In this document: positions 54,901 through 64,000 of the stretch, in pieces
Layout: the number at the start of each line of letters is the position of its first letter
Numbering within the stretch: position 1 is the first letter of the stretch
Source: Macrothele yani
Lineage: Eukaryota > Arthropoda > Arachnida > Araneae > Macrothelidae
Assembly: GCA_039090855.1 (NCBI GenBank)
Contig: CM077005.1
Span: 71,234,607-71,298,606 of the forward strand
Length of the DNA stretch: 64,000 nt
Direction: 5' to 3'
Position numbers and translations under genes: made by a program
Notes under the pieces: generated by a model
What the model was told of the DNA's origin: nothing
Seen by the model: the letters and a program-made list of their open reading frames with translations, nothing else
The model's database searches: none

Positions 54901-56193
54901 TATGGAGTTGGATCCAAAAGTTCGGGGACACCGCCTACCCATGACAACGCATGCATGTAGTTAAAGTTACTGCATCTGAAATACATCCCCCCATCCCTCC
55001 CCTCCATAGTTAGAATGGTTTGGCCCATGGGAAGTGATTGGAATGTGCATGCAGACGTTTGCTGCTGTGGTTATTTGTCTGTTTTCTGCGATGCGATAAA
55101 CATGGCTTTTGAAAAGCAACGTTGTAACATTAAATTTTGTCAGCGTTTGCGCAAAACAGCTGTAGAGATCTTAGAAATGCTTTAGAAGGTGTACATTCCC
55201 TCTACGATAGCGAGATCAAAGGTGTACAAGTCGTATTGGCATTTCAAAGAGGGCCGAGAATCCATCGCAGATAATTAGTGCTGTGGTCAACTTGTGGCTG
55301 CACAGAGTGAGGAAAATATTACAATGGTGGCGCAGTGTGTTTGTCAGGATCGCCACTGAACCATTGAGGAAATCGCTAATGCCACTAACTTTTCGGAGAC
55401 CACATGCCAGCACATTTTGATGGAGGATCTTAACATGCACCCAGTGTGTCAGCACATTGTCCCTCGCCTTTTGATCTCTGAACAAAAGGATGAACAGATG
55501 CAGATATCGTGAATTAATCGACAAAGCTGACAGCGATCCTACATTTTTGGATAACATCATCACAGGTGATGACAACTGGTGCTACTTGTTTGACATTCAG
55601 CCAAAGCGTGCTTCTTCAACATGGAAATCATCGTCTTCACCGTAATCAAAGAAATTCAGGCAGGATTGCAGCAAAGGGAAAGTCATGCTGGAGGTGTTTT
55701 TTGATTCTCATGACATTGTCTATTCCGAATTTATTCCTGAGGGCACAATAGTTAACAAGGAATGTTATCTGGACGTTTTACGTTGCTTACAGGAGTCAAT
55801 CCATCGTAAACAGCCAAAGATGTGGTGAAGTGGACAATGGTACCTTCTACATGATAATGCACCTGCATGTCGATCCCTACTGTTCACGGAGTTTCTCGCC
55901 AGAAATTGTACTAATGTGCTTCCATGTTGCACCTATTCACCTGACTTAGCCTCCTGCTATTTTTACCTCTTTCCACTGATGAAACAAAATCTGCAGGGAC
56001 GTCGTTTTGTGTCAACAAATGAGGTAAAACACCAACGCAAGGGGTTGCAAAACATGGCCTTCAGCAATGCTTTACGAATGCTGGCAAAAGTGCATCGTCT
56101 CATTATTTTGAGGTGTTTGTTCATCGGTATTTTAAAGTGTTCAAGGTAAGCAACTGTACCCCAAGTCCCCAAACTTTTGGATCCTGCCTCATA
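54901..56193 (+). mobile_element. mariner-like element ending 95 bp before the last PSPH exon
   Basis: Termini TATGGAGTTGGATCCAAAAG (54901) and complement TATGAGGCAGGATCCAAAAG (56193), continuing inward GTTYGGGGAC. TA flanks at 54899-54900 and 56194-56195. About 1.29 kb. Confidence 0.88.
55102..56150 (+). pseudogene. mariner-like transposase, inactivated
   Basis: Starts around MAFEKQRCNIKFCQRLRKTA (55102). HTH region YKSYWHFKEGRESI (about 55225), then TIEEIANATNFSETTCQHI (about 55360). The first catalytic aspartate is in IITGDDNWCYLFD (about 55560), the second in LHDNAPACRSLL (about 55850). The third should be in SPDLAPCDFFLFP but reads SPDLASCYFYLFP (about 55940), so the aspartate is replaced by tyrosine. 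RQDCSKGKVMLEVFFDSHD matches the family block before strand 2. Frameshifts and several stops are also present. Confidence 0.8.
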
Positions 56194-56290
56194 TAACTCA
56201 TTATCATTATGTGGCTGTGCATTAGTAAAATGTTTCTTGAAATCAGCTAAGAATTTTGATTGATCTATGCATGCTACTTTATTTTTACAG

Positions 56291-56401
56291 TTTGCTTTTA
56301 TTGGATTTGGTGGGAACCAAGTTCGGGAAAAAGTGAAAGAAGATGCCAAATGGTTTGCGACGAGTTTCCAAGAGCTCACAGATGAACTCAGACGAAATTG
56401 A
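56291..56401 (+). CDS. PSPH: Phosphoserine phosphatase, terminal exon D with stop
   Basis: It encodes FAFIGFGGNQVREKVKEDAK, then WFATSFQELTDELRRN and TGA (56399-56401). Human PSPH ends DAFIGFGGNVIRQQVKDNAKWY...FVELLGELEE, so order, length and terminus agree. IGFGG is the C-terminal HAD strand and loop after motif IV. The acceptor ATTTTTACAG ends at 56290 and the exon enters in phase 0 directly after ...CPPA of exon C. Intron C-D is 30.7 kb. With exons A-C this gives about 180 of some 225 residues. Confidence 0.95.
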   Translation, partial: FAFIGFGGNQVREKVKEDAKWFATSFQELTDELRRN

Positions 56402-56559
56402 TAATTGATTACTTATAGTCTGACTTGTGTAAAAAATTTTTCCCCATCTAGTTTAGAAATTCATGCTGCAAGCTTATTCTTGTTGAGTGATCTGGTATAT
56501 TATTTTTGCACATGATTTCAAGAAAACAAACAAACTATATGCTTATACATGTATAGATA
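56402..56559 (+). other. PSPH: Start of PSPH 3' UTR (inferred)
   Basis: Follows the stop codon directly. No AATAAA lies before the Tigger-like element at 56560; the first plausible signal outside that element is AATAAA at 58744, so the element may be inside the UTR. This is inference without transcript data. Confidence 0.4.
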
Positions 56560-58723
56560 CAGTGGAATCTATTTAACAAAGTCACATGGTAACCCAAAAT
56601 ATTTGTTATATAGAAAATTCTTTATACATAGTAGGTCTTTAAACTTTTTAAAACTTATATGGAGTAGGCCTTTAAACTAAACTTTTGTTATATTTGTTAA
56701 AGTTTTTATTACTATTAAAGTTAGTTTTTATTAAGGGATTTTACCAGGAATAGTCTTTTGTTGAAGTCTTCATACTACAGTATTATAGTTACATATAGTT
56801 ACTGTATTCATTTAATTTCATTTAGACAATTCTGAATTCAAAGAATAATACTGGTGAATATAGTACTGTTATAAAGTGCATGTAATGTGCACCAGGGGTA
56901 GAAAAATATTCTGAATTCTGGTGGTCTGCTAAATTTTTTGATGGCCAGACATTATTGGACCAGCGGGGAGTATTACAATATCAAAGTCATGTTCACTTCT
57001 GTCCAAAAAATAATGCTTTCCTCTTTTAGCCTCAGCCTTTGGCTTATCTTTCCCAGGGAATAAAAACAACAACAATTATACTCGCTCATTTTTTTTTTTT
57101 TCTGGGGCCCGAAAATTCTTGAATTACCGTAATTTTCGTCGTATTATCCGCAGACCCTAGGATTCCCACATTTTTTTTTTATCTTCGTATAATCTGCCCT
57201 GGCATATAATCTGCAGTGAATGGCATTCAGAAAAAAAAATTAAAAAAAAATCAATCGCCGTATAATCAGCACTTCACAAATGTTGATCCGTAAGCGGAAT
57301 TTCCGACATAAAGACCCCTGAGTCCGAAGAAGTAAGAAAAACGATCTTATTAAATAAAGAAATTAACTTTTTAAGGTAACTTTTTAAATATATTTTTATC
57401 TTCGGACATAAATAAAGCTTAGTAGTAATTAAATTTTGTGCTCTATGTTATATAGAAAATTCTATATAACAATTCTTTATACATAGTAGGTCTTTAAACT
57501 TGTTGAAAGAAGTAGGTCTTTGAACTTTTTAAAACACAAAAAATTTAATCACGCCGATGCAGTTCTAGAGTATTGCATTACTGATACAGAACAATTAATA
57601 GAAACACCTATATACTCGCCTGCAAGTCAAACGTTTTTGGAAGAAATCCTGTTTTCAAAGTACTTGGGTTGGCTTACTCACAGGTCAGTAAAAAGAGAGC
57701 TGGACTTCTGTGAATCGTCCCGCGGAGTTTGCTGACAGCTTTTTACGTATTGCTGCGCGCTAGTTTTCTGACCTTTTGAAAACTATCGTGTAATGACGTG
57801 ATCATATCCTCAGTTGTGCCCCTCACTTGAAGTTTAAATTCGGCAGTGTAACTGGAAATGTTGCCTTTCCAAGACATCATAAATAGCAATGAAGGAAAAT
57901 ATCAGCAGCAAAGACGTTCAAAACGGGGAAGGATGAACTAAACACAAGCAGCACAAAGCGTAGGAAATACAGAACATGGGATAATCCACAAAAACGTTTA
58001 TTTTTTTTTTTAATCGGCTTTTATCTGAATCAGCGTATAATCTGCAGAACCTAAATTTTAAACTTTTTTTTGGCAGATAATTCGCTGATTATATGATGAA
58101 AATTTTAGTGCTTGTTTTTCAGTGATGTTTTCCATGGTGGCCCAGGCAATTTTTTTGGTCGCCCTGGGCGACCAGGCGACCACATTTTTCGACCCCTGAT
58201 GTACATGTATAACACTTTTAACATAGTTTTTACAAAAATAAAATGTTAGTACTCTAAAGAATTTTTGTGGATGATTCTTCTCAGAAATAAATTTTTTTTT
58301 CTGAACTTTGGCAGGAGATTTTTCTTTTTAGTAAGTGTCAAATCTATTAAGACAGTGAAAAACACCTTATGGCACATATCAATGAACTGAAGCCCATTTT
58401 GAATAATCTGAAATGCTTTGATCATATTGTCTTCAGTAGGTTTTGATTCACATTTGCAGTCTTCATTTTGAGAATCATCAGCAGTCTCAAAAACTTTTCT
58501 GAACACCATAGAATATATCCTTGTCAGTAAGATGGCCAGCAGTAAAAACATCCTTATCAATTTTGAGTACAACAAAGGACTTTGTTAAATAGAAAATCAA
58601 ATAACTTAATGGAGATATTTTTGTTTGCATTTCAGCTCAAGTTTCAAGAACCCCCGCCCCCATAAAATATGTTAAATAGAGAAATTCACTGAAGTGTGGT
58701 TTTGTCAAGTAGAGGTTCCACTG
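56560..58723. mobile_element. Tigger/pogo-like element, non-autonomous
   Basis: Termini CAGTGGAATCTATTTAACAA (56560) and complement CAGTGGAACCTCTACTTGAC (58723), with TA at 56558-56559 and 58724-58725. CAGTNGAACCTC is a common pogo/Tigger start. No DDE domain is visible. It contains the nested element at 57127, and a ~45-bp stretch (TTATATAGAAAATTC, TTTATACATAGTAGGTCTTTAAAC) occurs both at 56606-56645 and at 57449-57500. Confidence 0.75.
57127..58110. mobile_element. Nested pogo-like element
   Basis: Left terminus CCGTAATTTTCGTCGTATTATCC (TA before it at 57125-57126) pairs imperfectly with the right end GATTATATGATGAAAATTTTAGTG (58110). CGTATAATCNGCAG words recur at both ends (57195-57270, 58030-58045). 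The start resembles the CYGTAATTTCGG terminus at 36443. A 71-codon frame at 57520-57732 ends SKYLGWLTHRSVKRELDFCE and has no recognised domain. Confidence 0.55.
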
Positions 58724-59512
58724 TATATGCATGGGGGACTTGTAATAAAATAAGTCATTGCAACATTAACATAATCTGAATTCCTCCCTCCTGCAACAAC
58801 TCCAGCAATCATGGTAGGGGAACAAGAATGCTGCTGAGAATGGGGAACTTGTGAATAAAAAGACAGAAACAGATGGAAAAAAAACAGGAAACGAGGATTT
58901 TTTTTTGCAAATCCAGAGTAAACTAGCCAATGCATGGATATTTGGATATAAAAACATCACAAATTAGAAATTGGATCTGTTAAATGGAAGTTATTGTTAT
59001 TTTACATGCATTTTTTGTACAAATTTCAAAGTTTCTGAAAGCATTTGTTTAAAATGGAGAAATTTGCTAAATAGGAGTTTGTTGTATAAAAGTTTAACTT
59101 ATATATATGTGTTGGTTAATCATGACTTTAATCATGGAGCTCATGAGTGTATTTTACTGAAGTGGTTAGTAAAGAATGAGCCTTCTGGAAATTTTATCAT
59201 TTGCAGCGTCTTACTGCTGTGCTATGACAAAATTTTGAAGTTTGATTAATTTATTTAGATTTGGAAAGGCTTCATTTAATAAAAATAAGAAAAGATGTTA
59301 GTTACATAAGTCAGATTAAAAGTGTATTTATTTCTCAAAGGAAAATAAATAGTAATATGGCACGTGACAGTAAAACCAATGTACCATGGTGTTTTGACTA
59401 CAGAATCATTTATAATGTGTAGGCCATCCAATTCTAGTGAACAATAAATAGAGATAATGAGGAAAACTCTTGCATTTAAACTGCTGTTGCTGGTTAATTC
59501 AGCTGCAAACAA
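58724..59512. other. Downstream DNA, no gene recognised
   Basis: AT-rich. AATAAA at 58744 is a possible but untested PSPH polyadenylation signal. Words at 58960-59100 (TTAAATGGAAGT, CTAAATAGGAGTTTGTTG) resemble the internal text of the flanking Tigger-like elements. Confidence 0.35.
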
Positions 59513-59740
59513 TCATTATCACTTTTTGAATGGTTCAGTCATATAGTGAAATTAGAAACAGATGTGGTTTAACGACTTTATTTACTGTTCCAAATTTGGA
59601 CAGTATGGCCATTGAATTAAGCTGTTTTCTGTAGGCAAATATTATGCAGTCTGCATTCTGTTCTTCACATCCCTACAATTGTTAACCACATCTGTTTCTA
59701 ATTTCATTGTATGACTGAACGATTCAAAAAGTGATAATGA
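59513..59740. repeat. 228-bp MITE with ~60-bp inverted termini
   Basis: The left arm from TCATTATCACTTTTTGAATG through ACAGATGTGGTTTAAC and the right arm from GTTAACCACATCTGT through AAAAAGTGATAATGA are inverted with a few mismatches. The interior is unique and non-coding. Target duplication not evident. Confidence 0.88.
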
Positions 59741-60561
59741 ATCACATTAAAAGTTATTGTACTGATAGCAGTGAAAAACATGTTGTATGTTGCTTTATTT
59801 ATAACTACAGTTGTGTGATAAAACAAACAAACAAAAACATGTACAGATGTTTCAGAAAGTATGTGGCTTGCCATACAAAAATGTCTTGAACAGATTATAG
59901 CATGTGAAATGTCTGTAATCGAGGAGAGAGTTTTTTTGTTTTTGTTTTTTGAAAGAGTTCTCTCAGAAATTTTTTTTGCGTTTTTAATTGGTGCTATATA
60001 TGTATGTGTTGTAATTTTGTAAACTAATTTAAATCCATTGTAGGTGTTTGAGTTCTGCTGTTTTTCACTGAGGAGAACTAGAAAGTATTTTTATCATGCA
60101 TGTCTTACATTCTATAAGCTAATAGTCTTACATTCTATAAGCTAATAAATAGTCTTACATTTTATAGGCTAATAATTTGCAGATTTCTTTTACAGTTCAC
60201 TTGTATTGTATTAATATAATCCTGTGATTAGGGGAAACTGTTGCATTCCTGATTAACAGCATTTACATTTCATACTTTTTTTATAGTGACCTTTTCTCTT
60301 ATTTAGTCATCAAATTGCCAGATGTTTTTTATAAGCGTGATTGCACTGCAAACTTCTTAGGTTTGTGTTTTGAATTCTTGTAATTAGAAATTCATTTTTG
60401 CAGAGCTTTTATTCATTCAGTACAGTGAAAATGTTTCTTTGTGATTCAATCTCATTTTTTGTGAACTGTAAATTATTCTCATAAATATTTATTATATGAT
60501 ATTTTGATATTTTTAATTGCTTGATAATTTAAAACTGTACATTGCTTTTTCAAAACAAATA
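59741..60561. other. Spacer, no gene recognised
   Basis: Contains a triplicated word, CTTACATTCTATAAGCTAATA (60103, 60127, 60155, the third slightly changed). The last 60 bases (60500-60561) reappear after the Tigger-like element at 63697. Confidence 0.45.
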
Positions 60562-61093
60562 CAGTGGAACCTCAGTTATGCATTTTTCTAGGGGATGATC
60601 TTAAACATAAATGAAATTTCAAAATGTTAAATACCATTGTAAAATTTTGAATGCCTCCAAAAAAAAAAAAAAAAAAAAAAAAAAGAACCCTGTAATTTTG
60701 AATTACTCTAATTTATAACGTAAAACATACAAACATACGTACATGAATACTGTGTTTGCTACTTAAAGCCTATGTTTATTTTGGCTTTTGCATTAATTTT
60801 TTATTCTAATTTCATTATAAAAACTAGGTTAAGAAATTGTGTGATTTCATATTTTCAGTATATGAAAACACACACACAAACACACACACACATACATACA
60901 AAATTAAATTTCTTACCTTTGAAATACTTGGTAGTAAATCTAAATACGATCTTGTTTTATATTCAGTATCCCTATTGCACATTCCTTATTGTAAGCAGGG
61001 GTTGCACTGCCCATTACATTCTTCACAATTTGTGGGGAAAAAAAAAGTTTTGGTGATGGATAAAAAGTTATGGCGAAAATATTGGTGATTACC

Positions 61094-61416
61094 AAGGAGG
61101 TTATATTACTGGAGACACCTGGCTCTGCCGCCATAGGTCACAGCTAATCTTTTGTGTGATGTCACAAGCAGGCAAAAATGAACTAAATTATATCGTTGAT
61201 GAAACAGTAAGCTTGTGTATCATTGATAAAGATTATTGAATTACTCATTTTATCTGTTTATACGCTTAGAAGCTTTTGTTCCATTGGTTTCCAAGTCAGC
61301 TTCTCTTCTGCGGCTGCGTCGTGCCTGCTCATGACGTCATTTGCAGCACAGACGGTGACTTATGGCGGCCAATGCTGCGTGGATAGGAGTGGTGTCTCCA
61401 GTAATATAACCTCCTT
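61094..61416. mobile_element. 323-bp MITE, perfect 26-bp termini and 10-bp TSD
   Basis: Arms 61094-61119 (AAGGAGGTTATATTACTGG...) and 61391-61416 are perfect reverse complements. A second inverted pair GCCGCCATAGGTCAC / GTGACTTATGGCGGC lies just inside. The target duplication GGTGATTACC is exact at 61084-61093 and 61417-61426. A 9-10 bp duplication suggests a Mutator-like (MULE) relative. Perfect arms mean a recent insertion. Confidence 0.9.
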
Positions 61417-61878
61417 GGTGATTACCCTTTCTAATGATGTCTGAGAAAAAACAATCTTTAAAAAAGTTTGTTTTTGCTCAGACATCATGTCAAATTTTGC
61501 TTCGGCAGTGCCAAGGATATTTTAAAAAATATTAGAGACTCATTTAAATACGATCATATTTGTGGATTTCTTATGTTTTTCAGAGACTAACTACTATGGA
61601 TTCTCTGTAGTCACTATGGAAATCGTTAGTTTTCTCCAGATTACGGAAAGCACAGGATATACTGTGGAAAACAAAAATTTTGGTGTAATAACCTTTTTGA
61701 TGATGTGTGCAAAGTTTATTTTGGCGTTTTCAAGATACTGACATTCATTAAACATTTTGGAGAATGTTTCATGGATGCTTTTCAGTATCGTTGCATTTCT
61801 TCCATGCTTTTTCAATATCTTTTGGATGTCTAAGTGACTGGTCACTACAGAGTTATCACAGCCCATGAAATCCTGGAA

Positions 61879-62107
61879 GCCGCCCCGGTGGCGTAGTGGT
61901 CTAAGGTGCTGGCCTCTGATCATTCGTCCGTAAGGGGTCCGGGTTCGAATCCCGGTGAGGCATGGATGTTGTGTTTGTCTTACGGCACTGGCTCTCTCCC
62001 TTCCCTGGAGCCAGTGACCCTAAATTAGGGACAGGCGACTGCTTATAGCCCATTGAGTTGCTCACGGTAGTTGTTAAAACTCCAATAAAAAAAAAAAAAA
62101 AAAAAAA
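61879..62107 (+). mobile_element. tRNA-derived SINE, best preserved copy
   Basis: Head GCCGCCCCGGTGGCGTAGTGG with an A-box-like TGGCGTAGTGG and a perfect B box GGTTCGAATCC (61942-61952), the shared body, CCCTAAATTAGGGA, and a 21-A tail. The 12-bp target duplication GAAATCCTGGAA is exact (61867-61878 and 62108-62119). It has inserted in a CCTGGAA-rich element like that at 7215. Confidence 0.92.
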
Positions 62108-62504
62108 GAAATCCTGGAAACATTCTGAATTTTATTTCCGTTTCCATATCTTGGAAAGTCCTTAATTTTTCATATTTTTGCATAAAATCCTGGAATAATA
62201 CTATAGAATTATTTCCTGTAATGAAAAATTGTAAGAAAAAGGTTGGACAATTAGGGTAGGTTGCCAGCGATTTAAGTCTGCAAATGTTTGGGACTGACGG
62301 AAAATGACTGCTCTAGCAGCAATGAGAGTGCTCCATCATTTTCCATTTCCATATTTTCAATTTTTCTGATCAAGTTTGTCAATTTTTTGTTTTTCTTTCT
62401 TCACTCTTTGAACAACTTCCAATCTGTGTAGGCACTCACTATGTTTACTGTAAGGTTCCCCTTGGACCATACATTGTGTGTGTGCGATTCTGGAGGTGAA
62501 CTAC

Positions 62505-62536
<32 letters not shown>

Positions 62537-63685
62537 GTAACGACCTAGTGTTTCCCACAAAATTTCTGTAAGTTATGGACAATTTTTGAAGTAAAAATTT
62601 GCTTTTTTATGAATTTACACTGTCATATTGCTTCTCTGACAATTTGATTTTTTACAGAGTGTGTAACACAATTTTGTTCTTTACTACTTGATAAAAGCTA
62701 AAAACTATGGATTTTTTTAGTGTTACTACTGAAAATTTCCAATCAGTGTTGGAGTCTGGTTTTGATGTGAACCATCAACCAATATTGCACAACTTATATG
62801 AAAATAGTTATTAGATGAAAGTTCTATAAGTAATAAAGTGCAATTTTTCAACATCTGTATTTTTTTTATACACTGGCCATTTTAGAACTGAGCCACAGAA
62901 TAAATGTTAATAACCCATTTTTCAATTAGTTTGGAATTTATCCTGTCAATAATTCTTTGTTTAGAAGTGTTATAGGTAGTAATAAATTCAAAATTGAAAA
63001 TAAGTACCTATACTTCTTCCTATTAGGATTCCGGATCTATAACATGATATTTTGCTACTTAATTGTGAAGAATCCATATAACATATTGTTTTTGTACTAT
63101 TATAAGTAACACTTTATGTTTATATGGTTTTTATATACTAACGGAGAGTGAAAAAAAATTGGCAACTTCAGATTACCTTGGCGAAAAAACAATTGAATTT
63201 GGCAAATGGGTTGGCAAAAAGGTTAAAAAAGCCAGAGCAACCGCTGTATAATCATTGCTCTTTTTGAAAGCAGTTCATCCACTATTTGATTTAGCATTTG
63301 TACCGAGTAAAATATTCACTTAATCTGTGCTTGTTCCAAATTTCTTTAATTCAGAGAAAATATAAAAATATAAACGTTATTTAGTAAATTTTTGGTTTAA
63401 TCATCTATTTCTTGGCTGCAAAATAAAAAAAAAAAAAAATCACTGTCTCAGTTCTCCTAAAGTTGTAACATACCAAGTTATATACAAAGGAATCAAAGAA
63501 CCATATGCTTTTGATAATCTGAAATTTGAAATTTAATGTATAATCACAAAAAGCGTATAAATGAATTATACATATAACTGAATTGAAGATGCGTTAGAAA
63601 CTGCTGTAAAATGTTGGGACTAGTGCAGAATTACGTATAAAAGTGAAAAACGTACAACTGGGAAATGTATAACTGAGGTTCCACT
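62108..63685. other. Remainder of Tigger-like element and CCTGGAA-rich repeat
   Basis: 62110-62230 matches 7225-7365 (CTTGGAAAGTCCTTAATTTTTCATATTTTT, then GAATAATACTATAGAATTATTTCCTGTAATGAAAAA). A poly(A) tract lies at 62503-62533 and another at 63426-63439. No coding motif was recognised. Confidence 0.4.
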
Positions 63686-63696
63686 GTGTTTATAAG

Positions 63697-63755
63697 ATGA
63701 TATTTTTAATTGCTTGGTAATTTTAAAATGTACATAGCTTTTTCATAGGAAATAT
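63697..63755. repeat. Direct repeat of the 60500-60561 flank
   Basis: GATATTTTTAATTGCTTGGTAATTTTAAAATGTACATAGCTTTTTC here matches GATATTTTTAATTGCTTGATAATTTAAAACTGTACATTGCTTTTTC at 60509-60551, bracketing the Tigger-like element. Confidence 0.75.
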
Positions 63756-63850
63756 TTTACCTGTGAAAAGGATAATTATGCAAGTGGAAAATAATTAGGT
63801 ATGATAAGGAAACTTGCCTGTTATTAATTGTTTTAAACAAATTTTATGTA

Positions 63851-64000
63851 CTGCCCCAGAGGCCGAGTGGTATGAAGCGTGGGCTTCTAATCATTTGTTC
63901 AAAATGGGCTCAGGTTTGAATCTCATTTAAGCCATGGATTGATTATTTGTTTGTATTATGTAATTAGCTCCCCCTTCCTTGGAACTAATGGCCTTAAATT
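63851..64000 (+). mobile_element. Diverged SINE copy, cut by window end
   Basis: CTGCCCCAGAGGCCGAGTGG head, degenerate B box GGTTTGAATCTC, a GCCATGGATTG junction and the CTCCCCCTTCCTTGGAACTAATGGCCTTAAATT body match the SINE family of 2624, 9503 and 61879 but with many more changes, so it is an older copy. Confidence 0.75.

Larger units (their letters stand above)
60562..63686. mobile_element. Tigger/pogo-like element with nested insertions
   Basis: Left terminus CAGTGGAACCTCAGTTATGC (60562), right terminus complement CAGTGGAACCTCAGTTATAC (63686), about 20 bp with one mismatch. TA precedes the left end; the right flank is TG. It contains a (CA)n tract (60870-60892), the MITE at 61094 and the SINE at 61879. 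Transposase fragments were not recognised, so it is called on termini alone. Confidence 0.65.

Noticed and set aside
4615..56401. PSPH as a processed retrocopy or pseudogene
   Set aside because: The exons are separated by introns with good GT/AG sites, the phases match and no stop or frameshift is seen in any exon.
56402..58750. Firm placement of the PSPH polyadenylation site
   Set aside because: AATAAA occurs by chance often in such AT-rich DNA; without transcripts the 3' end cannot be fixed.
61223..61444. Possible small secreted protein frame
   Set aside because: The C-terminal part is the MITE terminal repeat and the rest overlaps its interior; not a gene.

Overview
The window reads as nuclear DNA of an animal, most likely an invertebrate and possibly an AT-rich arthropod (low confidence on lineage). 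It has spliced coding exons with GT/AG borders, no operons, and a dense, layered load of eukaryotic transposable elements: Tc1/mariner, pogo/Tigger, hAT, an RTE-like LINE, Penelope-like elements and tRNA-derived SINEs.

Only one host gene is supported: phosphoserine phosphatase (PSPH), on the + strand. Four exons (4615-4749, 11149-11294, 25471-25619, 56291-56401) join in phase and encode roughly residues 50-225 of the family, from the cap domain to the stop codon. The first coding exon or exons, with the catalytic DxDST motif, are not in the window and must lie upstream. The introns are about 6.4, 14.2 and 30.7 kb and are filled with mobile DNA. Everything before 56.4 kb is therefore probably intronic to PSPH, and everything after it is 3' UTR or intergenic.

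Layout. 0-4.6 kb: a diverged ~0.7-1.2 kb direct duplication flanking a Tc1 remnant and a SINE. 4.7-11.1 kb: a Tc1 remnant, a 382-bp and a 521-bp palindrome, an RTE copy and a SINE. 11.3-25.4 kb: a full-length dead Tc1, a pogo/Tigger relic, a full-length dead mariner, a hAT-type element carrying a second hAT-like element with a 5-bp target duplication, a hAT relic and an RTE copy. 25.6-56.3 kb: diverged ~345-bp tandem modules, a head-to-head Penelope-like cluster with GIY-YIG endonuclease, two abutting RTE copies, a pogo-like deletion derivative, a mariner split by a 2.2-kb element, further RTE copies, an older Penelope relic, a 2-kb tandem array carrying 13 CTCF-like cores, and a mariner-like element ending 95 bp before the last exon. 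56.4-64 kb: two Tigger-like elements with nested MITEs, and two SINEs.

The most interesting structure is the array at about 50.93-52.99 kb. It has co-oriented matches to the CTCF binding core every 147-163 bp, arranged as a three-unit higher-order repeat, inside the last PSPH intron. Other notable structures are two elements with 5-bp target duplications, one of which interrupts a transposase codon; hammerhead-ribozyme-like cores in the Penelope ends and in a palindrome; and small inverted duplications inside three separate RTE copies.
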